55,578 bases of DNA from Methanobrevibacter sp. (GCF_017468685.1 NZ_JAFUHT010000009.1:1-55578), one strand, 5' to 3'; positions 15,874 through 24,999 are shown, counted from the stretch's first letter. A program made the numbers and translations. Notes: generated by a model not told the origin, from the sequence alone.

Positions 15874-17079
15874 TTATATTTTACTAAATAATCCTGTTTT
15901 TTCTAATGCTTGGCGTAAATCTTCTATTATATCTTCCACATCTTCTATTCCAACAGAAAATCTGAAAAATCCATTATGGAACTCTTTAGGGTATAAATAT
16001 TGTCTTTCATCATCTTCTCCTATGAATACAATTAAACTTTCATCATGGCCTAATGAAACAGCTGAAGTTATGATTTTTAAATGGCTCACAAATTCATTGT
16101 GTTTGTCATGATTGGCTTTCAATCCAAATGCAATCATTCCACCATATCCATTAAACATTTGTTTTTTGGCTATTTCATGTCCTTTGTTTGATTCAAGTCC
16201 TGGATATGATACAAAACTTATATTTTCCTGTGATTCTAACCATTCCGCTACTGCTTGTGCATTTTCATTATGGGCTTTCATTCTTAAAGGTAGTGTTACA
16301 GAGCCTCTCATAATCAGCCATGCATTAAAAGGACTAATTGTTGCTCCTAAATTAACTTGTGACTGTTCTCTGATTGGTGTTAACAGTTCTTTGTCATTGG
16401 CTATTATTGCTCCACCCATTGAGTCTCCATGTCCGTTAATGTATTTGGTTAAACTTTCGATTACATAATCTGCTCCTAACTCAAGAGGGCGTTGGTTAAA
16501 TGGAGATGCAAAGGTGTTGTCTACTGAAAGAAGTGCACCATGTTCATGGGCTATTTTTGCAATTTCTTCAATGTCAGATATTCCAATTGTAGGATTTCCC
16601 GGAGTTTCTATATGGATTAATTTTGTTTTGTTGGTTACTGCTTTTTTTATTTCTTCAATATCGGTTGTATCAACAATTGTGGTCTTTACTTTAAATTTTT
16701 CATTAAATAATTCATTTAATAGTCTATAAGCTGCAATGTAAGTTACATTGGAGAATACAACATGGTCTCCACTTTCCAATAATGAAAAGAATAATCCTGA
16801 AAGAGCTCCCACTCCACTTGCAAGAACTATAGCATCTTCACCATTTTCCAAATTTGCTATTTTCTCTTCCAGATATTTTTGATTTGATCCTCCATTTCTG
16901 GTATATAGTATGCTATCTGCACTACTCCAGTTGATGTTTGTCGGGTCATAGGGTAATTCATAACTGTTTCCCATGGTTATTGGACGTTTAATTGCATTTG
17001 TTTCTTTGTCTACATCATTTCCACTGTGCACAGCACGTGTTTGAAATCCAAGTTCTTTTCCATATTTTCTTTTTTTCAT
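15874..17079 (-). CDS. Cys/Met-metabolism PLP enzyme, O-acetylhomoserine sulfhydrylase or gamma-lyase type
   Basis: This 401-aa enzyme belongs to the Cys/Met-metabolism PLP family. The PLP lysine is Lys212 in ESLTKYINGHGDSMGG, with Asp187 (SVDNTFASPF) for the pyridine nitrogen and ETPGNPT before it. YTRNGGSNQKYLEEKIANLENGEDAIVLASGVGA is the N-terminal tetramer-interface region (only part quoted: SNQKYLEEK). The family includes O-acetylhomoserine sulfhydrylase, cystathionine gamma-synthase/lyase and methionine gamma-lyase, and motifs alone do not separate them. A sulfhydrylase taking H2S or methanethiol would pair logically with a methanethiol-releasing nitrogenase-like enzyme. Two palindromic operators lie upstream. 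AGGT sits before ATG 17079. Confidence 0.85.
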   Translation of the reverse strand: MKKRKYGKELGFQTRAVHSGNDVDKETNAIKRPITMGNSYELPYDPTNINWSSADSILYTRNGGSNQKYLEEKIANLENGEDAIVLASGVGALSGLFFSLLESGDHVVFSNVTYIAAYRLLNELFNEKFKVKTTIVDTTDIEEIKKAVTNKTKLIHIETPGNPTIGISDIEEIAKIAHEHGALLSVDNTFASPFNQRPLELGADYVIESLTKYINGHGDSMGGAIIANDKELLTPIREQSQVNLGATISPFNAWLIMRGSVTLPLRMKAHNENAQAVAEWLESQENISFVSYPGLESNKGHEIAKKQMFNGYGGMIAFGLKANHDKHNEFVSHLKIITSAVSLGHDESLIVFIGEDDERQYLYPKEFHNGFFRFSVGIEDVEDIIEDLRQALEKTGLFSKI

Positions 17080-17127
17080 GATTTTTACCTAAAGTTTAAT
17101 TATGAATTATTTTGAAATTTACAATAT

Positions 17128-17141
17128 ATAACTATTGTTAT
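17128..17141. promoter_or_regulatory. Palindromic operator near the PLP-enzyme promoter
   Basis: ATAACTATTGTTAT is a near-palindrome, with an outer matching T/A pair at 17127/17142. It overlaps the TATA-like stretch (TATATATTGTAAAT on the minus strand) expected for the PLP-enzyme gene, which fits repression by blocking TBP. Confidence 0.6.
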
Positions 17142-17193
17142 ATTTTCAAAATGTTTATATAATATGTGGAAGAATATCTAATTTGATGAAAAA

Positions 17194-17207
17194 ATAACTA
17201 TTGTTAT
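17194..17207. promoter_or_regulatory. Palindromic operator near the decayed sulfur-carrier gene
   Basis: This is a second exact copy of ATAACTATTGTTAT, 66 bp from the first. It abuts a TATA-like TATATTTTTATATTAT (17205-17220) for the rightward gene. Together with 17128 it would control both divergent genes. Confidence 0.6.
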
Positions 17208-17252
17208 ATTTTTATATTATCTTTTTCATTGCTCGGCGAATCAAAAGAAGTG

Positions 17253-17961
17253 ATGAAAATGGTAAAAATAGTAAATACAAAAGACTTGTTAGAAAAAGAC
17301 TAACAAAACATTCAAATAATCGATGTTAGATATGAAGAAGCATTTTTGGAAAAATTGAAAACTCAATAAACATCCCTCATTCAGAGCTAACGTACAATTT
17401 AGAACAACTTGATAATGCAAAAGAGATTATTGTGTATTATAAGACTGGTGAGAGAAGTGATGATACTACAGAAGAGCTAATCTCTTGGGGTTATGAGGCA
17501 TTTAGTCTTGAAGGTGGTTTTAATCAATATTGGGAATATGTCAAAAATTTAATGGCTGTTGAGCTTGATGTCAAAGGCCAGTTGTGTCCGGGTCCAATAA
17601 TTCAAATTGCAGACATTTGAATATTTTGAGAAAGCCTGAAAAAGTAAGTGTCAAAATACTCTAATTGAAAAAACATTTGGATTCATGATGCCTAGGGGCA
17701 CTAAAAAATTAGGATTGTCAAAATGAATATGGTGGAATGGGTGCAAAAATTATTAGGTCTATAATGAATCAAAAGGTGATACTGTCTCTTGAAGAGTTAA
17801 TTGAAAGTGCAAAAAATCACGCTTTTCGCATTGTAGCCTGTCTAATGTCAATGAATATACTGGGAAGTTATCAAGAGGAATTAATTGATGGTGTTGAACT
17901 GGGTGGTGTTGCTACATTCATTGGTTCTTGGGAGAAAAGTGATATGAGTTTATTTATTTAG
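17253..17961 (+). pseudogene. Decayed rhodanese-TusA-DsrE2 fusion (sulfur transfer)
   Basis: Three sulfur-transfer domains can be read in order but only by changing frame. A rhodanese-like part begins at ATG 17253 (MKMVKIVNTKDLLEKD), with an in-frame TAA at 17301. It resumes as IQIIDVRYEEAFLE and, after a frameshift near 17363, as KIENSINIPHSEL and IIVYYKTGERSDD; the usual active-site Cys position reads Tyr-Lys. A TusA part follows (VELDVKGQLCPGPIIQIADI), broken near 17619. After a large deletion come MPRGTKKLGLSKMNM and the DsrE2 end (LEELIESAKNH, ELIDGVELGGVATFIGSWEKS). At least four disruptions make function unlikely. It sits divergent from the PLP enzyme with shared operators. Confidence 0.82.
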
Positions 17962-17969
17962 GTGGTATT

Positions 17970-18734
17970 TTGAAAATAGCTCTAGGACAAATGAAAATCT
18001 CAAAAAATATTGAAGAAAATTATAATAAATCAATTGAGTTTATTAAAAAAGCTAGTGAAAATAATGCAGATTTAATTTGTTTTAGTGAGCTTCAGTTATC
18101 TCCCTTTTTTCCACAATATCAAAAGAAAGATGTAAGTGAATACTTGATGCCATATGATTCTAAATACATTAGGGGTATTCAGGAGGCATGTGCAAAATAT
18201 GAAATATATGCTTCACCAAATTTATACGTTCGCCAGAACGGTAAAAATTATGACATGAGCTTTTTAATTAATGATTATGGTGAAATCATTGGTAATCAAA
18301 AGATGGTCAATATAGCAAACAACAAATATTTTTATGAGAAATATTATTATTTTCCTGGTGAAGATGGTTTTAATGTTTTTGAAACTAAATTTGGAAAAAT
18401 TGGAATTGTGGTCTGTTACGATAGACATTTTTCAGAAAGTATTCGCCAAGAAGCATTAAAAGGAGCTAATCTAATTTTAATACCTACTGCAAATGCGACC
18501 TTTGAAGACACAGAGCTATTCAAATGGGAAATTAGGGTTCAAGCATATCAAAATAATGTGAATATTGCAATGTGTAATAGGGTTGGCCGAGAAAATAATA
18601 TGAATTTTTGTGGTGAATCATTAATTTGCGATTATTCTGGAAAAACAATTGCTGTGGGTTCAAGCAATGAAGAAATCATATATGGTGATGTAAACATCGA
18701 AAACAGTAAAAATAAAAATTTTTTGAAAATATAA
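17970..18734 (+). CDS. Nitrilase-superfamily amidohydrolase
   Basis: This 254-aa carbon-nitrogen hydrolase has the catalytic triad Glu40 (CFSELQLSP), Lys111 (GNQKMVN) and Cys149 (IVVCYDRHFSES). The substrate could be an omega-amide, N-carbamoyl compound or beta-ureido acid; the motifs do not decide. The start is TTG 17970 with AGGTGGT just after the stop of the decayed sulfur-carrier gene, so the two form one transcription unit. Omega-amidases of this superfamily work in bacterial methionine salvage (MtnU), which would suit a sulfur cluster, but this link is inference. A second, clearly Nit2-like member lies at 38795-39619. Confidence 0.85.
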   Translation: MKIALGQMKISKNIEENYNKSIEFIKKASENNADLICFSELQLSPFFPQYQKKDVSEYLMPYDSKYIRGIQEACAKYEIYASPNLYVRQNGKNYDMSFLINDYGEIIGNQKMVNIANNKYFYEKYYYFPGEDGFNVFETKFGKIGIVVCYDRHFSESIRQEALKGANLILIPTANATFEDTELFKWEIRVQAYQNNVNIAMCNRVGRENNMNFCGESLICDYSGKTIAVGSSNEEIIYGDVNIENSKNKNFLKI

Positions 18735-18738
18735 TTAT

Positions 18739-18769
18739 AAAAAATAAGTTTGGGAGAAGATTATTCTCC
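18739..18769 (-). terminator. Terminator of the tyrS transcription unit
   Basis: GGAGAA (18753-18758) and TTCTCC (18764-18769) form a 6-bp stem with a 5-nt loop. On the minus strand a six-T run follows (complement of 18739-18744). The stop codon of the 69-aa gene lies in the loop. Confidence 0.65.
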
Positions 18770-18970
18770 TTGTAATTGTTTTAATCTTTCTTTAATTTCA
18801 TTTTCCAAAAATTCTTTTGCTTTTACAAGCTCGTCATATTCTCCGATAATTTTTGGACCAAATTCAGTTTGCTCCAATTTAATGTCGAACTTTTCAAAGG
18901 CATGTGCAAGCATTTTTTCACCAACACCATTTGGCAAACCCATTTCGTATTCTTGTTTTTCTTCCACCAT
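18761..18970 (-). CDS. Small conserved-looking protein downstream of tyrS
   Basis: A 69-aa soluble acidic protein is predicted, mostly helical, with a central FGPKIIGEYDELVKAKEFL segment and a charged C-terminal helix. I do not recognise a family. Its ATG follows the tyrS stop directly (TAAATG), so it is translationally coupled to tyrS, and a terminator overlaps its end. This tight linkage makes it a real gene rather than a chance ORF. Confidence 0.65.
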   Translation of the reverse strand: MVEEKQEYEMGLPNGVGEKMLAHAFEKFDIKLEQTEFGPKIIGEYDELVKAKEFLENEIKERLKQLQGE

Positions 18971-19933
18971 TTAATTTTCCTCCATGTATTCTCTTACAGG
19001 AGCAAAGAATTCAATTAAGAAGTCTTTAATTCCATTTTTCAAATCCATTGGATGTAAGTTGCCTTCGCTGAAGTCTTTAATCAGTTCATCATGAGTCAAT
19101 TCAATATCTCCACCGAATTTTTCAGGCCTTTTGATGAGTAAAGTATCTTGATTTGGGAAAACAAAGGTTTCTGCAATTTCAATCATTGGATTTCCTTCAA
19201 CTTCTCCTTGCGGACAGAAACTTTTCTTGATTTTTTTAGTGATTACTTCAACGCTGTCATCTACAGCAATGTAGTTTCCTTTACTTGATGACATTTTAGC
19301 ATCGCCGTCAAGACCATGTAATAATGGTGTATGAATACAAACAGGTACATTTTCACCTATTTTTTCTAAGTTTTCACGTGCTAACATTTGGATTTTTCTC
19401 TGTTCCATTCCGCCAAGAGCAATATCAACTTCTAAAGCAGCCATATCCACGGTCTGCATGATTGGATAAATTACACTTGCCACTTTTGGGTTGTCATCAG
19501 CACGGCTTACTTGATCCATACTTCTTCTTGCTCTTTTTAAAGTAGTCATGGTGGCCAATTGGTAAACTTTATCTGTATAATCTTTATCTAATTGGAAGGA
19601 TGAACCTAAAACATATTCAGTAGTTTCATCCAGACCTAATGCCTGGAAACATTTTTTATTGTATTCAGCAGTTTCAGCTATTTCTTCAACGGTTCCTTTT
19701 CCATTTAAAAATGCATGGTAATCTGCTAAAAGAATCTTAATTTTAAATCCTAATTTTTGGAGTTGTTTTAATTTTTGTACAGTTACAGCGTGTCCCAAAT
19801 GGATTTTACCTGAAGGTTCATAACCTGTATAAGCTATAGGTTGGTCTTTTTCAAGCACTTCTTTCAGCTCATCAGTATCTATAACTTCCAGGGTTCCTTC
19901 TTCAATCAATTGAATCTTTTCTTCAATGTTCAT
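18971..19933 (-). CDS. tyrS: Tyrosyl-tRNA synthetase (archaeal type)
   Basis: This class I synthetase charges tRNA-Tyr. HIGH-type HLGH is at 45-48 and KMSSS is at 213-217. [29 protein letters not shown] and [25 protein letters not shown] (partly quoted motifs: YPIMQ, GGMEQRK) mark the tyrosine site. The 320-aa length fits the archaeal/eukaryotic form without the bacterial C-terminal S4 domain. It stands between nmd3 (9 bp upstream) and the 69-aa gene in one leftward operon. Confidence 0.96.
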   Translation of the reverse strand: MNIEEKIQLIEEGTLEVIDTDELKEVLEKDQPIAYTGYEPSGKIHLGHAVTVQKLKQLQKLGFKIKILLADYHAFLNGKGTVEEIAETAEYNKKCFQALGLDETTEYVLGSSFQLDKDYTDKVYQLATMTTLKRARRSMDQVSRADDNPKVASVIYPIMQTVDMAALEVDIALGGMEQRKIQMLARENLEKIGENVPVCIHTPLLHGLDGDAKMSSSKGNYIAVDDSVEVITKKIKKSFCPQGEVEGNPMIEIAETFVFPNQDTLLIKRPEKFGGDIELTHDELIKDFSEGNLHPMDLKNGIKDFLIEFFAPVREYMEEN

Positions 19934-19941
19934 TTTATCAC

Positions 19942-20985
19942 TTAGTTCAATAAATAAATGTAATTGTCAATTTTAATAAGTTTGATTTCGTCTCCAATAT
20001 TGTAGTCAGCAAATTCCTCTTTCATTTCCAAATCAACTGCGGAATAATCGCTTGGATCTAGAATTTGTATGATGCTTGGAGATTTTGAAATGATTGTGGT
20101 TGTCTCTATTTCATCAGATTTTTTAACAAGTTCAATGTCTTCCATGTTCTTCATTGGAATGTTGTGCTTTTTGGCTGTTGAAATGTCAACTCCAACAACA
20201 CTATTTTTGCCGAGACTATTTACCTGCATGGTTTTGTCTTCAAATTTAATGAAATCATCAACTTCAAATTCAGGGATTCTTACTGAAATCCAGACTCTGT
20301 AAAGACCTTTTCCTGTGGATTTGTCTTCGCTGATAAGTCTTGGAGATTCTTTAATTATTCCTCCAAATTCCTCTTTAAGTGCTTCAGCTACTTTATGGCC
20401 GGTTTTGAATGATCCAATATAATAATCATAGCCTTCTTTTAGTTTAGCTATTTGAGGACAATATGCCAATTTGTCTTTTTTTGACTGTTTGACTAAAGTC
20501 CTTTCAACAATTTCATCGGCTTTAGCATATTCTTCAGGTTTTATTTCTCTTTTGTCTGCTCTGAACTGTATAACAGTTTCGTAATAACCTGATTGTACTT
20601 TACTGCATGTCGGACAGACTGTCTTTAGGATTTTAACTTCACTTTCATGAGTTTCTTCAATCTGAGTTCCATGAACTTCTCCGATAACTTCAACATAACA
20701 CTCTGCCAGTGTGCCTTTCATCTGGTCGATTTCAAGGTTTATGATTTCATTTTCAACTTCATCAGCAATTTTAATGTTTCTTTCCAGTGCACGGTATATG
20801 ATTTCTTCTTCGGGAATGAATTCATCACTCCATTTTCCCTCTTCAAGTTTACTATTGCAGTGGCTACAGATTTGAACTTCAATTCTTTCCGGTATTTCAA
20901 TCATCTGAAATTCTTTTAAAAAACAGTCAATACAGACGTCTCCAACCATTTCCTTATCTGTACTTCCGCACTCTGGACAAAACAT
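19942..20985 (-). CDS. NMD3-family ribosomal large-subunit protein
   Basis: This is the archaeal homologue of Nmd3, which in eukaryotes binds and exports the 60S subunit; the archaeal role is probably late large-subunit assembly. Several zinc-binding Cys pairs are present: CPECGSTD and CIDC at the N-terminus, CSHC near residue 38, and CPTC near 130. The middle carries the [12 protein letters not shown] segment. The 347-aa protein lacks the eukaryotic C-terminal export signals. Its neighbours tyrS and eif2b make a translation cluster. Confidence 0.9.
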   Translation of the reverse strand: MFCPECGSTDKEMVGDVCIDCFLKEFQMIEIPERIEVQICSHCNSKLEEGKWSDEFIPEEEIIYRALERNIKIADEVENEIINLEIDQMKGTLAECYVEVIGEVHGTQIEETHESEVKILKTVCPTCSKVQSGYYETVIQFRADKREIKPEEYAKADEIVERTLVKQSKKDKLAYCPQIAKLKEGYDYYIGSFKTGHKVAEALKEEFGGIIKESPRLISEDKSTGKGLYRVWISVRIPEFEVDDFIKFEDKTMQVNSLGKNSVVGVDISTAKKHNIPMKNMEDIELVKKSDEIETTTIISKSPSIIQILDPSDYSAVDLEMKEEFADYNIGDEIKLIKIDNYIYLLN

Positions 20986-21018
20986 ATTATCAATAAAAAA
21001 TAGGTAAAAAAAGTAGAA

Positions 21019-21426
21019 TTATAATGATTTTAAAGGTGCTGTTGCACCGCATGCAGCACATTTAAGTAAGAATATTCTACCTTCTCTGATAATTCTTGTA
21101 TCTGGTCTGTTACATTCGTGACAAATAACGTATTTGTCTACGTAATCTTCAATTCTTTCATTAATTAAATAATGAGTAAATTTACCTTGTAAGATTGCTC
21201 TTTGACCTTCAATATTTCCTGCAGTACCTAATTCTCTCATCAAGAATTTTAATAAATGTTGAGGGTCTCTGTTTAAACCTTCTGCAACATCTTTAAAGTT
21301 TTTAATAAAAGTTCTATTACCTTGGATATCTGAATAAGCTTTAGGAATTTTGAATCTTTTGTGTTCAAATACTTCAGGAGGTAATTGGTCTATTGCTCTT
21401 TCTAATAAATCTTCATAATTATCCAT
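21019..21426 (-). CDS. Translation initiation factor aIF2 beta
   Basis: This is the beta subunit of aIF2, which delivers initiator Met-tRNA to the small subunit. The core is [18 protein letters not shown], the [14 protein letters not shown] helix domain, and a C-terminal zinc ribbon with Cys102, Cys105, Cys123 and Cys126. A length of 135 aa is standard. AGGAGAGA precedes the ATG. It is the first gene of the leftward translation cluster. Confidence 0.96.
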   Translation of the reverse strand: MDNYEDLLERAIDQLPPEVFEHKRFKIPKAYSDIQGNRTFIKNFKDVAEGLNRDPQHLLKFLMRELGTAGNIEGQRAILQGKFTHYLINERIEDYVDKYVICHECNRPDTRIIREGRIFLLKCAACGATAPLKSL

Positions 21427-21518
21427 AATTATCTCTCCTAATGAAATTAGTATAAGTATAATATATTAAATTTGGTTTTAATCATTTATTAATGTATTGT
21501 TAATGGGATGATTAAATT

Positions 21519-21554
21519 AAAAAATAGAAAAATAAGATAATTAATATCTTATTT
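21519..21554 (-). terminator. Terminator of the 271-aa secreted protein
   Basis: A 10-bp perfect stem (21530-21539 with 21545-21554) has a 5-nt loop. On the minus strand it is followed by TTCTATTTTTTA. The stop codon of the gene lies inside the 3' arm. Confidence 0.7.
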
Positions 21555-22364
21555 AATTTTAACTGTTATTTTTCGTTTTTCTTTAGTGACAGTGTTGATT
21601 GCAGTAATATAATGTTTGCCTTTTTTAAATGAGTTTATTTTAATTTTAGCTATTCCTTTATTATTGGTTTTAATTTTGTAGGTTTTGCTTTTAACTTTGA
21701 TTTTAACTTTTTTATTTTTAAGAATTTTGCCTTTTTTATTTAAAAACTTGATTTTAAATTCTTTATTTTTTTGATTTATGGATTTTGATAAAGCTTTAGT
21801 AGGGATTGTTGATTTTATTGTTATTTTGTTATATGTAAACCAGAATGATCCGCTATTTCCTTTTCCATCTCCTTCAGCAATGCTTGTGTAGATGTTATGT
21901 TTTCCGATATTATATTTTAGTGAAATTGACGCAAAGCCCTTACTGTCGGTATAAACTTTTTTATAGGATTTGTCATCAATTATAAAATAGACCAATAATC
22001 TCTTTTCAGGTTTGCCGTTTTCATTTAAGACTTTTACTTTAAACTCGGTGCCGTCTTTGTAATACATTTTTACATTTTTGGATACAATTTTAAGGCTGTT
22101 ATCATAGCATACGTCATCCTGATCAACGTCATAGTAGTATGTCTCTTTAAGTTCAGTTTTGTTTTTATCTGCAGAGATTAATGTGTTGTCATTGGAATTT
22201 TCTTGATTTTTATCATTATCTTTCACTTCATTAATTTTTTCAAGGGATATGTCTTGTTCGGAAGCTTGTGTTAAATTTGTATCATAATTTTCAGCACAAA
22301 CATAAGAAATGGATATGAAAAAAATCGTAAAAAGCATAAATCCTATCAGATATTTAGTTTTCAT
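21549..22364 (-). CDS. Small secreted adhesin-like protein
   Basis: A Sec signal peptide (Lys start, hydrophobic core FMLFTIFFISISYVCA, cleavage likely after ...CAE) is followed by an acidic, Asn-rich linker. Two Ig-like beta-domains come next, in residues 95-175 and 180-271, with GKPEKRLLVYFIIDDKSY and KGFASISLKYNIGKHNI typical of Big_1-like folds. The C-terminal domain is Lys-rich, as in methanobacterial adhesin-like proteins, and may stick to pseudomurein. No membrane anchor is seen. AGGAGG lies just before the ATG. Confidence 0.8.
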   Translation of the reverse strand: MKTKYLIGFMLFTIFFISISYVCAENYDTNLTQASEQDISLEKINEVKDNDKNQENSNDNTLISADKNKTELKETYYYDVDQDDVCYDNSLKIVSKNVKMYYKDGTEFKVKVLNENGKPEKRLLVYFIIDDKSYKKVYTDSKGFASISLKYNIGKHNIYTSIAEGDGKGNSGSFWFTYNKITIKSTIPTKALSKSINQKNKEFKIKFLNKKGKILKNKKVKIKVKSKTYKIKTNNKGIAKIKINSFKKGKHYITAINTVTKEKRKITVKIK

Positions 22365-22555
22365 TAATCATCCTCCTAATGTAATATAATTTTTGCATTA
22401 AGTCATATATAAAAGTTTATTATAATCAATACGGTATGGATTTATTTTTTTTTTAGTTTTCAGAGGTTATTCCATCAGTTTTTTGATCCATATTTATTTT
22501 TTTTTTGGTTTTAACTGATTGGAGTTTTATTTTAATTCAGTGGTGTTAACTATCT
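22365..22555. other. Non-coding gap between adhesin genes
   Basis: No gene is seen. A 21-bp T-rich direct repeat (ATTTATTTTTTTTTT-N-GTTTT) occurs at 22440-22460 and 22492-22512. It lies upstream of the 271-aa secreted-protein gene and downstream of the 789-aa one. Confidence 0.5.
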
Positions 22556-22593
22556 AAAAATAAGAATAAAATAAGGAAGTTAATCCTTATTTT
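22556..22593 (-). terminator. Terminator of the 789-aa adhesin-like gene
   Basis: AAAATAAGG (22568-22576) pairs with CCTTATTTT (22585-22593) over an 8-nt loop. On the minus strand a T-rich tail follows. The stop codon is inside the stem. Confidence 0.65.
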
Positions 22594-24956
22594 TTGACTT
22601 TAACTGTTTTTTTAACGGTTTTATTTAAGTATTTTGCAGTGTATTTTACTTTTTTACCCACTTTAAGTTTTTTCAATACTTTTTTCTTGATGGTTACTTT
22701 AGCAACACCTTTTTTATTGGTCTTACCTACATATTTTTTGCCTTTAAATGTGAAGGTTATTTTAGTTCCTTTTTTAGGAGCTTTTCCATTGATTTTTAAG
22801 GTTGCTTTTAAGACAAGTTTTTTAGCAGATTTTTTGACTTTAACCTTTTTTAAAGTTAATTTAATGACTGTTTTAGCTGGAGTTACTGATTTTGAAGTTA
22901 CTTTAAATGTTGTAGTTTTGGTGCTGTCGTTAAATATTCCGTCTGATTTGAATAATACTGTTGCTGTATAGGTATTTGCTGTTAAACCTGTGATTTTAAG
23001 ACTACCTTGACCTTTATTGATGTTGACTGAGTAATTTTTGTTTGCAACTTGCACTATAACTTCTCCAGTGAATGCAGAGTTTGTGGTAATAACTATATTG
23101 GCAGCATTGCCTTCTTCAATATTTGCAGCGGTGATTGATAAGTTAGGGTCAATATTTTCTTCTAAATCAACGATGATATTTCCACTAGCAATTTCTGTGA
23201 GTTTTCCGTTTTCTTTTTCAATAGAAACGATTATTTTATGAGATCCTTCTGTAAGACCTTCTAGTTTATCATATTTTATATAATATTCTCCTTCCTGATT
23301 ATATAAATCTTTTAAGTATGATTTATCGGCTTGTTTTCCATCAATTTCAATTATGATGTTATCGATTAACGGAAGTGCAGTGAATGTGATTACTGAAGCA
23401 TTTTTATCTTTAATGGTTTCATTAATTAATGTCCCATAGTCTTCAGCAGTTAATGTTTTGAAAGTCACTTTGCTTTCAACTTTGGTTGCAGCTTCATTAC
23501 CGTCAAAATACATTACAACAACAGTGTATGTTCCGTTTAATGTAGGGTTTATGTCTTTGGCTCTTATTACAAGAGCATCTTCGTTTTCCTCAATACTTGG
23601 TTGTATGTCTCCAATATCTTTTTCCCAGGTAGCAATGATATCTCCATCATCGTCCTTTATGGTTAAATTGATTTTGCCTTCTAAAATAGTTTCAGGATTT
23701 TTAATTTCTCCGTCTTCTAAACTAATGAAAACAAAATAGTCTTCATATTCAGTATAAACTGTTTCATCTTCTAAAGTAATAACGATGTTTGAGATTAAAT
23801 TAATTTTTTTGTCAGTTATATTTTTGCCTTTATATGTAATATTTATGGTATGTTCTCCAACTTCAAGAAGCCTGTTCAATTCTTTAAATCCGATGATATA
23901 ATTATTGTCTTCATCTCTTCTAGTGTTGTTAAGTTTTATTGTGATTGGTTCTTCATCATCAACATAAATTGTTATATTGTCATCTTCACTAGCAGATGAA
24001 TCAACTGTAATAAAACTTTCATTACTGGTGATTACTTTAGTTCTGGAATCAACAATAATTGATACTCCATCTATTTCTGCAGTTTGTGGTTCATATAATG
24101 TTAAAATAATTTGTTCTGCTTCTTCTTCAGTTGAATTATATTTAACTGCTCCATTATTATCATAAAAATAACTTTCTATTATATAAGTTCCTGCTTTATT
24201 TATGCTTAAATCCTTTAGATAGATAATATAGTCATCAACATCTCTATCTAATAAATCTAAGGTCTTATTAAATGATAGTGTTTTATTAATCCAAATTTCA
24301 AATCTACCATCTAAATTTTCATTGTTAACTGTAATCTTGATTAATTCGGTTTCTTCCCAATTGTTTTCCATGATGATTCCTTCATCAATGTCAACAGAGT
24401 AGTCAACTTCAATATCTTCTGATTCATACTCATCATCGATTTCAGTTAATGTCATGGTGGATTCAGTTAAAGTGACCTTGCATACAATTGTAAACATATC
24501 TATAAGTTCAGGTTTTTGATTTTTGATTTCGTAATATTTGAAAGTGAGATTATCGCCGTTTTTAATCTTGCTTAAATTATCAAAAATATCTCCTATGGAT
24601 ATTGTACCACTTAATCCATCTTCATCTTCTTCCCAATGATTGTCATCAGTGATATCGACATCTAATCTTACAATGTTCTCTCTATCTGTAGATACTTCGA
24701 CATAACCTTTTGCCTCACTTGGCAAGTAGATATCTGTAAGGGTGTTGTTATCATCCGGATCGAGGGATATTTCGTCCTCATTAGGATCGAAATAATACTC
24801 GTACTCATCATCCTCATCATAGTCATATGCTATGATATCTGCATCATCACTAACAGTCATGTTGTCTGATGCAATATCATCTGCCGCATTAACGGCTCCT
24901 ATTGTTAAAACTGTCAATAACAGTAATGTTAAAAGCATTATGTTTTTTATCTTCAT
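22587..24956 (-). CDS. Large adhesin-like secreted protein
   Basis: This 789-aa protein has a signal peptide (hydrophobic LLTLLLLTVLTIGAVNA, then ADD). An extremely acidic segment follows (about residues 26-70, mostly Asp, Glu and Tyr). Several Ig-like beta-domains contain GTYTVVVMYFDGNEAAT, AGTYIIESYFYD and ANTYTATVLFKSDG. A very basic Lys-rich C-terminal domain of about 100 residues ends the protein, of the kind repeated in Methanobrevibacter adhesin-like proteins. There is no membrane anchor, so it is probably held to the wall by the basic domain. It likely functions in adhesion to the host, fibre or partner cells. An 18-bp palindrome lies upstream at 24982-24999. Confidence 0.82.
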   Translation of the reverse strand: MKIKNIMLLTLLLLTVLTIGAVNAADDIASDNMTVSDDADIIAYDYDEDDEYEYYFDPNEDEISLDPDDNNTLTDIYLPSEAKGYVEVSTDRENIVRLDVDITDDNHWEEDEDGLSGTISIGDIFDNLSKIKNGDNLTFKYYEIKNQKPELIDMFTIVCKVTLTESTMTLTEIDDEYESEDIEVDYSVDIDEGIIMENNWEETELIKITVNNENLDGRFEIWINKTLSFNKTLDLLDRDVDDYIIYLKDLSINKAGTYIIESYFYDNNGAVKYNSTEEEAEQIILTLYEPQTAEIDGVSIIVDSRTKVITSNESFITVDSSASEDDNITIYVDDEEPITIKLNNTRRDEDNNYIIGFKELNRLLEVGEHTINITYKGKNITDKKINLISNIVITLEDETVYTEYEDYFVFISLEDGEIKNPETILEGKINLTIKDDDGDIIATWEKDIGDIQPSIEENEDALVIRAKDINPTLNGTYTVVVMYFDGNEAATKVESKVTFKTLTAEDYGTLINETIKDKNASVITFTALPLIDNIIIEIDGKQADKSYLKDLYNQEGEYYIKYDKLEGLTEGSHKIIVSIEKENGKLTEIASGNIIVDLEENIDPNLSITAANIEEGNAANIVITTNSAFTGEVIVQVANKNYSVNINKGQGSLKITGLTANTYTATVLFKSDGIFNDSTKTTTFKVTSKSVTPAKTVIKLTLKKVKVKKSAKKLVLKATLKINGKAPKKGTKITFTFKGKKYVGKTNKKGVAKVTIKKKVLKKLKVGKKVKYTAKYLNKTVKKTVKVKK

Positions 24957-24981
24957 ATTTTACACTTCATGTTTTTATTTA

Positions 24982-24999
24982 ATATTCACATGTGAATAT
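24982..24999. promoter_or_regulatory. 18-bp palindrome upstream of adhesin gene
   Basis: ATATTCACATGTGAATAT is a perfect palindrome 26 bp before the ATG of the 789-aa adhesin-like gene. It is a likely operator. The rest of 24957-25155 is AT-rich with no gene seen. Confidence 0.45.

Noticed and set aside
22440-22512. T-rich 21-bp direct repeat as a mobile element
   Set aside because: Simple AT-rich sequence between adhesin genes; no coding content or target duplications.
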